Assembly (NCBI RefSeq): GCF_018143015.1
Contig: NC_054743.1
Location: 28,306,934-28,370,933 of the forward strand
Length of the DNA stretch: 64,000 bases
Direction: 5' to 3'
From: Lytechinus variegatus
Lineage: Eukaryota; Echinodermata; Echinoidea; Temnopleuroida; Toxopneustidae
Notes under the pieces: model-generated
Told to the model about the DNA's origin: nothing
Database searches by the model: none
The model's input: only the letters and a program-made list of their open reading frames with translations
Position numbers and translations under genes: made by a program
Part shown: piece by piece, positions 36,770-49,706 of the stretch
Layout of the letters: each line of letters begins with the position of its first letter
How positions within the stretch are numbered: the stretch's first letter is position 1

Positions 36770-38540
36770 GTTAGAGATTTTGAGGTCATTCAAACAAAAA
36801 TCTGCTATATAAACTTTTTAAAGCATACTTTTCTTTCCAGAAGTGATGTGTAGCATGGAATATTTTGTAATATCTGTGCGAAAATCATTATTTTTATTTT
36901 TTGGTTTTAATTTTAAATATTTCATACATTATAATATGTTAATAATGATAATGATTTTCAAAACACATTTTAACAGTGATGTGGGTCCAAAATCAGAAAT
37001 CTGGTGTGCACGTGTGCGTTATGTTGTACTGGCCCTCCTTTCCCGGGATGCATTTTGTCAATTTTCAGGCGTTTTGCTCTTTCATTTTACAAAGCATTCC
37101 CATTATGAAGAGGCATTATATCTACAACATATCTCGCGTGCATACTTAATTAGTTTGGTCTTTAAATGCTGATTTTTACAAAGACGATAGTTGATAAGCT
37201 GAAATATTCAATTGGAATAAATTGACAAGTGTGTTTCCTGTTGTTTTGACGTCCAGATTATTGTAAGATATACTTCCTTACGCTGAAACAATTGATGAAG
37301 GGGCTATATATTTATTTCATTCATATTTTAGAGAGAAATTAATTCAATTTTACGCAATTTACCTTTAAAAATTTACGCAAATGAATAATCATTGCTACAT
37401 CGATTCGTAATAATACGACCGCTGCATGGAATATGAATAAAAATTGACATTAAAACAATTCATACCAAATTTATCCAGAACGAACAAGGATATCCTAATC
37501 AGTCAACCTTGTTTGATGTTTACATTTATTTCCTTTGTCATTTCAAGAATGAGAAACTTATCATGCAGAAAATATTCTTTGGTCATTTCAACTTTTTAAA
37601 AAATAATTATTGATCATTGGATCCTTTATGTCAATAATATTTTGAATGTCTTGGACAACGGTCATAAAATAGGGCTATGTTTGTTCGAGAGGCGAGCAGC
37701 CAGGAAAACGGATTTGTCATTTTTATTTCATTTGTATTCTTTGGGCGGGGGGGGGGGTGTATGTGGAGTAATGTATGAAGGGCATTATTTTGTCATTACT
37801 AGGAAGTGTTTGACTTTATTGTGCTCGTGGTATGCAATGCACAATTGGCATTGGTTAATTTGGGATTCCCCTTCCCAATGATGTAACACATTATTTTGAA
37901 TATTTCAGGTGTTTGAAAGAAAGTGATGAGGAGGGGGTGACGGAGGGAGAGCGAGAGAGGGGGGGGGGGGGGAGGTTGAGATGAAGAAAGGGAGACTGAG
38001 GGAGAAACCTTATATACGAGATTGGGCAGAATAACCATTCTTGGTATTTTAACTAATTTGAGGGTTATCACATTTTTTCCCAGAATCTTGAAAAATATCT
38101 CAGTTGATGAGACAAGAGCTTACTTTCGATTATATTTAACGACAAAATGACAGCCTTTTCCCTATTTCCCCCTATTTTCCTCTCAGTTTCATATCATACC
38201 TTCTGCTCGTATTTTTTCATATATAAATTCAAACTCCTTTTTACTGACCTTTTAAGGAATATTATTGATAGAGCCCCCTCGGGTCAAACTAATATCCTTT
38301 CCTTCTGTTATCTTCTAATCCGATACCGATCCAAATTGGTCAGTTATCAAAGTCCCTCAGTTAATCATTGACAGGTAAAATGGCCATGGAATACGATTGC
38401 TATCTCTTTATTTTACTCATTAATGAATAAAATCCGTTAAGTAATTAGTCCGATGTTATCATCAGACGCAATAACATTCACCGGAATATCACAGAAGGTG
38501 TAACAATCGCAGTGTCGCAGACACCATTTTTGTCCTTTCA
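36770..38540. other. Gene-free intergenic stretch
   Basis: AT-rich sequence with poly-G runs near 37744-37757 and 37960-37973. Open frames here are short, have no domains and no matched splice sites. Confidence 0.5.
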
Positions 38541-38619
38541 ATTTATGCCCGTCCTTCTTAAACTTTTTAACTCTAGCCGGGTCGGGGTAGCCACAGGAAT
38601 CTTTTCAAAACGCGAAAGA

Positions 38620-38720
38620 ATTGGGCAGATATCAGAACTTTGCTATCCAATGGCTATCATTATTAAAACCATGGTAACGACGTTCAATAGCCAATCAAAA
38701 TCAAGGATTCGCTGTGAGTT
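38620..38720. repeat. Relic of the X-box/CCAAT MITE
   Basis: 'accatggtaac' at 38668-38678 and 'agccaatcaaaatcaaggat' beginning at 38689 match the blocks of the element near 49818 and, inverted, that at 50311-50465. Ends are lost. Confidence 0.5.
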
Positions 38721-39300
38721 ATCAATGGAGGGCCAATTTTAATTCCATGATGGAAAAGTTTCTGCAACGTTGCCCCGGGACGGTAAATTAATAGAAATTT
38801 TCTGCGCATACTTATAGCTCTGAAAAAAAAACAGGATTGCGCATGCGCGCTGTAAGATAGATTTTTAATCCGAATCTTCAGTCCGCTCTGTCTCCGTCGT
38901 TGTATCTTCGAAAGATCACAAAAATACAGAAATATAGAAAAGTCGTTCGATCATATAGTATCAGATATTTGCGCTCGCTTTAGTAGTGGTATGAAAGGAA
39001 AACACATGAAGTAAATCTTAAAAAAATGAAAAGGTTGTTTCATATTTTGAACGTATTTCACCCTCCCCCCCTTGGAAATAGGATTTAAATTCCAAAACAC
39101 CGAAACTTCACGGACCTTTTACTTTTTAAAAATCACAAAATTTTGGCTTTCTATGCTATACACCCATTTACCAATTTATGGTAAATGATGGTATCATGCT
39201 TTAGCAAGTCTTAATATGCTGAGAAATATGATCATTATGATAATAGGCTTATTTATTTGCAATTTTGGCCGCACATTTATGTCTATTTTAACAACATGTC

Positions 39301-39393
39301 AGGGGCCGCGGAACAGTTTTCAAAGTGGGGGAGGGGGAGGGGTAAGTCAAAAGTGGGGCAGGCTGAAGCCCCCCCCCTGCTTCCGCGGCCCCC
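39301..39393. mobile_element. 93-bp G-rich fold-back
   Basis: AGGGGCCGCGGAA at 39301-39313 and TTCCGCGGCCCCC at 39381-39393 are inverted arms around a G-rich then C-rich core. A diverged relative is near 28282. Confidence 0.65.
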
Positions 39394-40114
39394 GCATGAT
39401 AGGAACCAGCAATCAACCTGCAGAATGATACTCAACTGTTCTGCTTAACGGTCTACACCCAAACTGGCCCCATCTAATATATTCATGGTTGCCCAGGAAC
39501 TTAAGAAAAGGTCCTGCGCCCCCGCGCGCCACGTGAACTCAGGAGAGAATGGTGGCTGTCAAGGGGCCCCTATATCTCTTCAAAATCCTAGGTGGTACCG
39601 TTCATGACTGAACATTTGAGTCTGGCTCTTCCCTTGGGGGAGAAATATGCTTTGAACTTGAGGTGAAAAATATTCTATGATCTATTGAATTCCTGGGAGG
39701 CGTAACAAGGACATTTTGCTGAATGATAATGACTTTAGAAGAAGAGGGGATTTCCCAGCCATTGTCACAATGAGGCTAATGAAAGGAATTCAGTGTGACG
39801 AGGGGTTAAAACTTTTCCATTGCATATCTGGAAACAATTGACAGTGAAAAATCAGCTTTCTAGCGAAGATTGCCCCGGAGCGATCAGATTTGTGAAATCA
39901 GCGTCAACAACATACATGCGATAGGGGAAGATGATGATCGTGGCGATGGTTGAAATGACATGATGGATGATTAGACCCGTAGCCAGGGTTTTCAATTAGG
40001 GCATGACATCCCTTCTCTAACCTCTTCTTCATCTTATTGCCTTTTCTCCCATATTTTTTCTTGCTTTTTAAAATTTTAGAGGGTTCGATCGAACCCCCCA
40101 CTAGGGGCTTGATA

Positions 40115-40320
40115 TAGTGGTGGTGATGATGATGACGAGGATGATGATGATGGTTGTGATTATAATATGATGGTGATGATGATGATGATGGTGATGATAA
40201 TGACGATGACTCGGATGAAAGTGTTGATTATGATGACGGCGGGTGTGATGATGGTGATGGTGATGATAATAATGATGATGACAGTGATAATGGTGGTGAT
40301 AATGATCAAGATGATTAATA
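40115..40320. repeat. (GATGAT)n-type microsatellite
   Basis: Degenerate ATG/GATGATGGT triplets over about 200 bases. Frames read as poly-Met or poly-Asp and are not genes. Confidence 0.85.
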
Positions 40321-41265
40321 TTATTATCAAAATGCAGTTCTTAATTAATTAGCCATGCCTCCCCCAAAGAAGTTCCAAGAGAAAAAGGGAATAAAAGAGA
40401 AGAAGGAGAAAAAGGAAGAAAAGGAAGGAAAATTGTAAGAAGTGATTATGTCAAAATATATCACAACATTAAATGTTTTATTTCATAAATGCCAATCTTT
40501 TTTTCTCGCTCGCTTCGCCCGCTCGGGGCTTTTTAAACGTAAAATCTGTCGAGAGCTTCTTCATTCTATACTAGGGACGAAATATTAAAATATTAAAAGT
40601 TCAATATTTATATCACATACGTACATACAATACTTATACATATACAATAACTATAGGTATATATATATATATATATACCTATATTTATTTTTTAAAGTAA
40701 GAAAGCGAAATTCACAATTTTTAACTTGCTCATCCCTTTTTTTAATCATGAAAATCTAGAATCTGACTACAACGATAAAAAAAACACACATACAAAATAT
40801 ATGTAGATCTCATTATCTCTCTAATTAATTTGTTTCTTCGAACTTCTCTTTCCAATTGAATTGATCTCATTAAATTAGTTTTGTTCTTATCTATTGAATA
40901 TCTTCTCATTTTCGTCTGGAAATAAAATATATTGCTAAATGGAGTATACATTCCGAGAATTTAGTGAAATGATTTGCCTTACATACGCCTGTTGAACTTT
41001 CATGCGGCGTCCCACAGGGTTTCTTTTGTTCTCAAACAATGATCATGCGACGGTTCAATAATTTACATTATGTTCGGATATTATTGTCCATGTGGAATTC
41101 TGAATTCCAAAACAATTTTTTTTATACATAAATGGGTAAAATCAAGCATGACTGGTGGCTAAGGGTAGTTTTGCTGGTGCAGGGGCGGGGTGAAGGGATG
41201 CTGTTTTATAAGAATGAGGTTTTGCAGTTGGTCCACCACAAGTCACCAATCATGTCAATAGTGTT

Positions 41266-41412
41266 TATTTATTTATTCATTTATAAATTGATTTATTTGT
41301 TTGTTTATTTATATATTTATTTATCTATTTATTTATTCATTCACTTATTTATTTATCTATATATTTATCTATTTATTCATTCATGTATTTATTTATTCAT
41401 TTGTTTATTTAA
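41266..41412. repeat. (TTTA)n microsatellite
   Basis: TTTATTTAT tetranucleotide units with CAT and CTA changes. A shorter similar run lies at 47735-47770. Confidence 0.9.
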
Positions 41413-42639
41413 CTATTAACTAATTCAATTGGTGGTCTCTTCAGTGCATAGAAACTGCTTTTTAGAGAAGCGATTGATTGTGATGATACGATATCATTTG
41501 CATATATACTTGTTATATCATCTTTTCTCATGAAACAGTTATATATATCTCCTTATTGACAACAAAAGGCAGCTTTAACCGTTTTTATAACATTTAAACC
41601 AAATTCATGTTATTTGATAGAAACCCTTTTAAAGAAATACACGGACTGTATTACAAATGGAAGGAAAGAAAAGTCACCGTTCTATAATTTCAGTCGAACA
41701 TAAATATATATATATTTATATATATATCCTATTCATTCTGCGTTTGAAAAAAAGAAGAGATATTACTAAGCTTCATCTATTGAAACAAAACAATTGTGGT
41801 CGTGTGCTTTAATTAACATCTTGTCTATTGACAACATAAGATAAATTTGTCGACTACTAATTTCCTTTTGTGATTTCATTATTGCAACCACATTTGAAAA
41901 CAACGCAACCACATTAGGAATTAGTGCCTAATGTCTATTTTACCAAGTTTATTAAAACAGGGAAATTTATGAAATTCAATATAAAATGCAAGCGCTGAAG
42001 AGTTTCAGTTCTAATTGTATTCATTTTAATTATCTCACTTTCAAAATGACTGCATTCAACAACAAATATCAATATCGGGGAGTAATTACAATATAAAAGG
42101 GTGACTTTCGAAAGTTAAGTCAATATACTGTATATCGAGCCTTTCGATTACAAAATTTTGAGCAAACACCGCTGCAGGTGCAGCAAGCATTAGAAATCGT
42201 ACATAAACCATCTTTTTATGCCAAAGTCTCGCTTTTACAACGACATACGAAAAAGAGGAACAGCAGCAAGCTATAGAGCGCGGTAAAAAATGCATGCTTG
42301 CACTTGCAGTTGGCATTGTGCACTCGACTTTCGATTCTTTCACCAGCAAAGCCCGCCTGAATTATTGCCCTGATTTTTGACCCCCGCGATCCAGCCCCTC
42401 TTGCTCTCGTGCTCTGCTGTGATACTTTCCTATTTAAGAGGGGCGGACTTTGAAACGTTGAATGGAGTGATGATAATAATATGGTTATGAAGAGATATGA
42501 AAGCGAATGCAATTATGGCGCTATGGATGACGGGTTTCTCGGGTTGGTTCTCAGGTTTGATAACCCTGCTGAAATTATGCCGAGTTGCATATTATTTTTT
42601 TTTTAAGAATTGGTTAAGGAAGGGGGTGAGTTAACATTA

Positions 42640-43067
42640 AATACTTGGTCTAATTCATGCTGGTCTACTTCTCACAGCGTAAATACACATAGGCTGAACC
42701 CATTTGGTCTAATGTAAAGTTAGTCTAATTTGGCCGTGTAGTCTACATTACACGTTGTTATTTTACCCTATTTTATAACAGTCTCTCACTTAGTCTATCG
42801 CCCAGAGGGTCTATTAAACTTCACTTTATCTTCTACTTATTTGCACCTTTTCCAGATTGAAATTTGATTCATAAACAGCTAATATAATAATATTAGACGA
42901 AATGGGTGTCGCCTAACGGGGTATTAGACATAATATGGTAATTGGGCTAAAATGCAATGAGACTGATTTGTTAGTAGACGAATCTGGCTGTAGACGAATT
43001 GGCATTGAATTTTGGGATGAGACCAAAACGGATAGTAGACGAATCAGGTGTGGACCAAGTGGCTATT
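42640..43067. mobile_element. Fold-back element made of 'tagtctaat' units, copy 1
   Basis: The left half has 'tggtctaat', 'ttagtctaatttgg' and 'gtagtctacatta' units. The right half has their inverses: 'agacgaaatggg', 'gtagacgaatctgg', 'gtggaccaagtgg'. Orientation flips near the middle. No coding frame. A second copy lies at 43490-43870. Confidence 0.6.
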
Positions 43068-43489
43068 TACCTTAATTGGGTCGGCCTTGTGGGTGCGATC
43101 TGATGAAACATAAAGGGAGAGTGAAAGGAAGAACAAGCGAGTGAGAGAGAGAGGACGGGGAAGGAAGGGGGTGGGTGTAGAACAATATTAGGGGTCTTGA
43201 ACAGGCGCACAGGGGTGCATTTATTGTAATAATCATTATGTGTTTAAGTAGCACATACAGCTCCAAGGTGGTGGTGTGGAAAGTTTGTTAGGTGAGGGAT
43301 AATGGGCAATTTAAAAATAGAATCGAGATAATAACGTGCGCCAGTAGATAAGAAAGATTAGGGTTCCAAATTCATAACTGTTAACGTTAGTCTAGACTTA
43401 ATTATTTGTTTGTTTGAACGCTACAAAGTTCCAAGTCATTTAATTTCATGTTAAACAGTGTATAATCTACTTATATATTATTTGCATCA

Positions 43490-43870
43490 ATGGCCTTATC
43501 ACGGTCAACTTTCATTTAGTCTAATGCCATTCCGTCCATCAATATTTCTTCTAACAATCATGACAATCATTTGGTACAATAAACATTTGGTCCAATCAAC
43601 ACTTAGTCTAATCACCAATTCGTCTATGATCATTTCGTCTCATAACCAGTTGGTCCAGTATGCATTTCATTTTCATTCATTTTGCGCAATTAACACTTAG
43701 TCCACTTAGACCAAATGGTATATGAACTAAATGACTATTGGACCAACTGGTTATTAGACGAAATGATGAGTGGCCAAATTGGCAATTAGACCGTGTGGAT
43801 AGTGGACGAATTGATGGTAGACCAAATGATAGTAGAAGAGTTGGCAATTGGACGAATTGGCAATAAACCG
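43490..43870. mobile_element. Fold-back element made of 'attcgtctaat' units, copy 2
   Basis: Forward units such as 'ttagtctaatcaccaattcg' and 'aaccagttggtcc' run to about 43700. After that come inverses such as 'ggaccaactggttattagac' and 'gtggacgaattgatgg'. The unit length is about 13-18 bases and variable. Confidence 0.7.
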
Positions 43871-44649
43871 AAATTTTGTTGCAAAATTAATGAACTTGAA
43901 ATTAAAGAGATGTATGATTAAAGTAGATCAAATTGATCTCTTGAAATGAGTGCTTTTCTATCATGTCAGTTTTCCCCGCAAGAAGCGCAGATTGCTAAAG
44001 GCTTACTTAGTAATAATACTTGTAAATAAATCACATCATTGTATTGGTTCCGGGTCAATTGCGCTGCATAAAACACGGCGGAAAGTTATTTACAATTTCG
44101 ATGAAAATATATTGTGATAAAAAAAGTTTCGGACGATTCATACAATCTTCAAAAATAAAAACAACTTTTTGAATCAATGACTATGAAGCGCAACAATAGA
44201 TGAAATAATAAGCAGGCATTTAAAAAAAAGAGATTAGATTCGACACGATCACCCTCGCTCTCTACACTCTTCGTAAAGTGTTCTATCAACTTGTCCCGTA
44301 TTTGGAACATTTAAACAGCAACATTGCAAACTCTCTAGGTTCTTTTAAAAACAATTTAAGGTTATTGAGCACAAAATAACTTTTTTGATTTTTTTTTATC
44401 TTTCGAGGGTTCCAGAAGTGTTCAAATTTCCACTTTTTCCCCCTAAGAGTGTATTTCTGGTGATCATGTACATGATGTAGGCCATATGAACGATCTTCTT
44501 GTCACGTTAAAACTCTGAAAAACAGTGAATAAAGGAAAGTGATGATGAAATGAAATATGAAGACTGCAATAAAACCAAAGTGGTATATACAAAGGGATGA
44601 ATGGTGAAATGAATAGATTGGGGGGGGGGGGCTTCAATTGAAATTTTAA

Positions 44650-45006
44650 CACGTTCCAATCTGTTCAACACCTAAAAGGAATATTAATCTCCCATTTCTA
44701 CTCAATTCGTTTCATTCTATTCATAGGTATAAAAAGGAAGATATTACAAAACCTCCTAAATTGTACGTGACTATGATTTTTATTCATTCAGTTCACTGCA
44801 CAATAAGTAAAATCCATGAAACTCTGATGGCAGTTAATGTCTATTTGAACACGGCCTACATGAGAATTCGTCAGCTTCCGTGAGACATCACAAAAGTTAA
44901 AAAAATAGGAACAAAACTTTTTGGTGATATTTTCGTGGGTTTTCGTTCAAATTTCGCGCATGCTTTAATTGATTATAGCTGAAGTGACATCTTAATTCGA
45001 GTTTGC
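44650..45006. other. Gene-free stretch
   Basis: AT-rich DNA between the fold-back elements and the TA-flanked MITE; nothing recognised. Confidence 0.5.
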
Positions 45007-45164
45007 TACACTCTAAAAAATGATGTGCTAATTTAGCTCTTAAAGAGCGTGTGTAGTGACTGCACTTCGGAGTGCATTTGTCTAGTTCAAATCAGCACTC
45101 CGAAGTGCAGTCACTAAACACGCTCTTTAAGAGCTAAATTGGCACTTCATTTTTCAGAGTGTAT
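45007..45164. mobile_element. 158-bp TA-flanked fold-back MITE (mariner-like)
   Basis: Arms 45007-45075 and 45095-45164 pair almost throughout (about 69 bases, few mismatches) around a 19-base loop. The ends read TA-CACTCT...AGAGTG-TA, so TA may be the target duplication, as in Tc1/mariner-type elements. It has no coding capacity. Confidence 0.85.
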
Positions 45165-45222
45165 AAATGCTTGTTAATGAATATCAGCATATCAGACAAT
45201 ACAACAAACTTCTATGATCATG

Positions 45223-45470
45223 CACTGCAAAAACTCCGGTGTTTAACACCGGAGTGTTTAATAGCGATTTAACACCAACCCCGGAATATAGAAGTATTAA
45301 AATAACACCAGTTTGGAATCAAACCGATGCTGTTTTAATACTAATTGGTGTTGTATAAGCACCTATCTAGTATTAGACCAAAACCAAACTGGTGCTGTTT
45401 AACATCTCTCTGGTGTAGACAGATATAGATTCCGGGCTGGTGTTAAATCAACACCGGAGTTTTTACAGTG
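45223..45470. mobile_element. 248-bp CACTG-ended MITE, copy 1
   Basis: The left end CACTGCAAAAACTCCGGTGT and the inverted right end CACTGTAAAAACTCCGGTGT match at 19 of 20 positions. The inside repeats 'gtgttaaac/aacacc' words in both directions. It starts 58 bases after the TA-flanked MITE. Confidence 0.85.
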
Positions 45471-45924
45471 TGGGCACTGAGGATGTGCTCTTTTTAAAGT
45501 CATTGATGGTATCAGTTATCGCATACATTTTGAGAAGCTGAATAATCTGTTTCTGCTCTTCCTCACTTAGTAATTTGTCATTTTTCAAAGAATATGAATA
45601 TTATATCATTATAAATTGTTTTTTGCGTCGACCAATTTGCAATTCATAGTTTCTTTAAAAAATGCAATTTATCCATTACTCCAACACTCGTGGACACCCT
45701 TGAGAAATATAAGGAATTCATTTTTTCTTAAGTATTTTTTGCCAAAAATATTACATATTGTTTTATGAAACGCTTTTCTCCTCACTGTCATCCCATATTT
45801 CGTTTTGAATTAGCATCAAAGACGATGCTATAAAAGTACATTGACACTTTGATTAGGGTGAGCCGGGCACGTAAGAGGGCAACATCTTTCGAGGGGTTGG
45901 CAAATATAACTCGGTAATAATCGG

Positions 45925-46165
45925 GAGAAATTCAAAGCCTTCAAAGCAACAACTTCTTAAACTGCGTGTTCTTGATCTGTTGAAAATAGGCCCTAACACT
46001 TTCCTCAAACAAGGCTTAGTAAAGTGAGCCTTTTATGAGCGAACGGCGGTGCTGACCACTTCGCAGGAGCCGAAACTCGAGGCGAACAATACCGCCACCC
46101 GCCTGGACAAAGCCGCGGCCTCACATCGCCCTTGTGCTTCTATTCAAAGTGTTCAAAGCCTTTGT
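45925..46165. promoter_or_regulatory. Candidate enhancer: cluster of Tcf/Lef-type WWCAAAG sites
   Basis: TTCAAAG occurs at 45931, 45940, 46143 and 46152, with an inverted CTTTG at 46160. The sequence between is less AT-rich and not repeat-like. A GATA-type AGATAAG lies at 46364-46370. Blimp1 is a known Tcf/beta-catenin target in sea urchin endomesoderm. The cluster is 11 kb upstream of its coding start, so a link is plausible but unproven. Confidence 0.35.
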
Positions 46166-46868
46166 GTTCACAACGGGCCGGTTAATTTGTTACCGACCCC
46201 TTTAAATATCAGATTTGAATTGTTCTTTAACAATAGGTTCAAGGGCTAGGGGTGTTTAGTTTACCTGCAAATCCGACATCACCCTTTTGTTATTTCATCT
46301 ATTAGCCCTAGCGCTAACAGACGACACTGTCTGATCTTGTATCGATACATTTTATATCGGTATAGATAAGATCGAGATTGTTTAAATCTCATAAATGAGT
46401 CATGTTATACAAGTCATAAACATATCTAGAGCATCGAGTGTGTTATGTATTAATAGCGTACAGGATCGCAAGCTATCTTCTTTGATATCTACCGGCATGT
46501 CAAGTTAATTATTGTTTAAGTCGATGACTTCACTAATTAACATCATGGAGGACAAATTTCATGAAAGCGATTTCAATTTCAGCTCAAGATGAAGACAGCC
46601 TACAGAAGTCTACAAGCCAACATATAATTAGGTTTGGAGTGCAAAGCATACTGAAAAGAAGTCGGTTAATTAATTTACCTTTGGTATGAAGATCCTGGGA
46701 TCTATAGATAAAAAGAGTTTCGGGAGAAATCAAGACAGGCAAAGATAAACTGAGAGGGGAAATGGTGACTGAATCCTATTTTCATATAGTTTGCCCAAAT
46801 TTTGATATTTGCAGAATCGGTTACATTGTGACACCCCTTTTCTCAATAAGATGCACTGACATGCAATT

Positions 46869-46887
46869 TTTTTTTTTTTGGGGGGGC
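46869..46887. repeat. T(n)G(n) junction with repeat flank
   Basis: About 12 T then 7 G, followed by 'ctcggagtcatggaacccc'. It looks like a damaged end of a G-rich TIR repeat. Confidence 0.5.
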
Positions 46888-47921
46888 TCGGAGTCATGGA
46901 ACCCCGAAGAAAAAAAAGGTAATTAAAGGGTAAGAAAAAAGGATGGAATGTGATATTTTCCTAATATTTCTTTATAAAGGTATAAGACAAAAGTTGCTCG
47001 CTCAATTCGCTCGTATGCAGCTTTTTCGAAATTTTTCCCCAAACGTCACACGATTCCTCCTTTAAATCATTTAGCTCACTATGCTACTGATAAGATCCAC
47101 CGACATTGTTTCATTTTAGTTTATGTTAATGGGATATTTGTAAAACTTTCCTTTGTAATTTTGAGAGGGAACTGGAAAAAAATCTGAAAATACTGAAAAA
47201 AAATCATATTCCGATTAGTTTAAGACCGGTTCAAGGACCCTATATGGACCAATTCCTCACGCAAACATGGATTGTATGGTATGAACATGATGAACCTGCT
47301 TAGGGGCTGTTAGGATTGTCTGTAAACAACACTTTTTCTTTTTCCCCTTTCTGGTATTTTGGGCGGGTGGTTGTTAATGCGACTTTGATTCGACCACCCG
47401 AAACAGGAATGGAAGTAGAAACAAAAGGCAAAAGAAAATGAAGTCGGGCGTCGTTTTAAGCTTAATGGTATACAAAAGAATGACATTTCAACAGGTGATT
47501 GCACTTTTTGCAGTTGAAAAGGAACCGCAGAATAAAGATTCTGTGAGATCATGCATGCTTACCGGTTTGAGAACGCTGAGAAATAGAGTGACAGCATATT
47601 TTTCTTTCTTAATTTTTTGTGAAAATGTAATTTATTTTCATTAATCATTGTGATTTATGAAAAAAATATTGTCATCATTAATTATTCATTCATCCATTCA
47701 TAGAATAATCTTTCTACAGCAAGTATGTATTAATTTTATTTATTTATTTATTTATCTATTTATTTATTTTCAACATTACCATTAACATCAAATTCTGTGT
47801 GTGTACGGTGGGGGGGGGGGGGGGGCATTGAAGGCAGTTATTTGATAACATCTAAACTGATAGTTTATTAAATGGCATATACTAACGATATATTTATCAT
47901 GGTTGTGGGTCACCTATGATG

Positions 47922-48151
47922 CACAGCAAAAACTGTGATGTTAACCGGTGTACATAGAGGACCACATCAGTTATTTTACACCGGTGTTAAATTAGTGGTG
48001 TTAGTTATACACCTATAGGTGTTATTACAAATGTTACATTTACACTCTTTGGTGTTATGTTTAATCTCTAGGGTGTGATTTTAACACCTTAGGGTGTGGT
48101 CCTCTGTTAACACTGATTGGTGTCAGTTTAAACACTGCAGTTTTTACACTG
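47922..48151. mobile_element. 230-bp CACTG-ended MITE, copy 2
   Basis: The left end CACAGCAAAAACTG and the inverted right end CAGTGTAAAAACTG are related to copy 1 at 45223. 'gtgttaac/acacc' words fill the inside. Divergence from copy 1 is clear, so they are old or from different subfamilies. Confidence 0.75.
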
Positions 48152-49706
48152 TGGTTTTTAACGTCCACTTTATCGATCGCAAACATAGCACCAACAAAAT
48201 TGTTACTTTGACCAATCATTTCCAAGGGAATATGATATTCATGATTTTAAATAGGCGGTATGCATGGGGTCAGGCAGATTCAGGACATTTACAACTATGA
48301 ACATTAAGCAAATATTGACACGTGTTTTGTGATTTGGGACTTCCCCCAATTTCTACAGATGTCCCGGTTGAGAGAGCTAGTGTGAGAGAGAGAGAGGAGG
48401 GGGGGGGGGGGGGTGATATGCAAATAGTATCAACACCTTTTCTTGTTAAAATCAGACATCGACGAAGTCATTGAGGTCCATGTTAATAACGAAGGCGTGA
48501 GTTATTTTTTCTTTTTTACTCTGAATCTTTCCCAATCATGCCCATCGTCATCCATTCCTGCACATATTAACTACGGACTTCAAAGATATTCAGCCTGTCT
48601 ACAAGTTTTATATCATTTTAGAAGGTGTATAGAATATAAAGCGGCTACATCCTCAAGGGCGTAGGCTGAGGGCACACTGGGTGCACTTGCACCCTTCCGC
48701 TGAGGCAGCTAGAGGAGTTCCGACAAAAATGGCAAGCAAGACGAAATTTCAAATTTGGAACCCCTTCTTTCTGCTGTCAACAGCCGATTTTCCAAACTTT
48801 ACTTCCAACTTTACTTGTAACCCCAATGCGACTTTAATTCCACCTCCCCTTCCACCTCAAACCAGCCTACACCCTTGTATTCCAGAGAATAAAAAACGCT
48901 GTTTGAGGCATAAAGCGAGTTATAATTGTGTTTCTATGAAATAGAATAGAAAAATAAATGCGTCGTTAGAAATTTTCCTTGCCCCGCCTTCGTATACACA
49001 ATTTCATCATGACCATTGTTTGTAAGAAAACAAGCAAAATAACATCTCGTAAACGGGTTAAACATGTGTTTCTTAAGTTTATGATACATAGTTGCTCTAG
49101 ATTTTTAGGGGTAAAGACAAGGACAAATTTACATTAAAATGCGATATATAACATATTACTTTCCTCAACTTTATAGATTGTAATCCATCGTAGATTTTTG
49201 CAGTTAAAAAGTGAACGGTTATGAATAATTTATGACCCACCAATGAATATCATTTACCTTTATACAATTAGATCATTTCAATGTAAATATTAAACACCAG
49301 CTTTTGATTAAATCACTGACACAACCAAACAAAAACTCCGAGGTATTCACTGGTAGGGCCTTATTTATACATTTTTTTCTGCAACCATATGGAAAAGTAA
49401 TACGATCGCTCTTCCGACAAGAAAAAAATGAATAAGCTGTATATTCCCAAGGTTTTGTTCTCTCCTTATTTGCATCAATGAATAAAAAAATGAGCTAATC
49501 CTCTTGTATATCTAGGTTTTGTTTAGAGAACGTATGAAAAGTGTTATTATAGTCCATGATAATTGCGTGCAATATTCGTTCTGTTTTAATTCATACGCGG
49601 CACCAGTTTCTAACAGCTATAGAGAGTCGGAAACGGATTCTTGCTGGTATTAGATGAATTTTAACCGAGATGTTCTCCATCCACTAAAATCATGACAGTT
49701 GTGATA

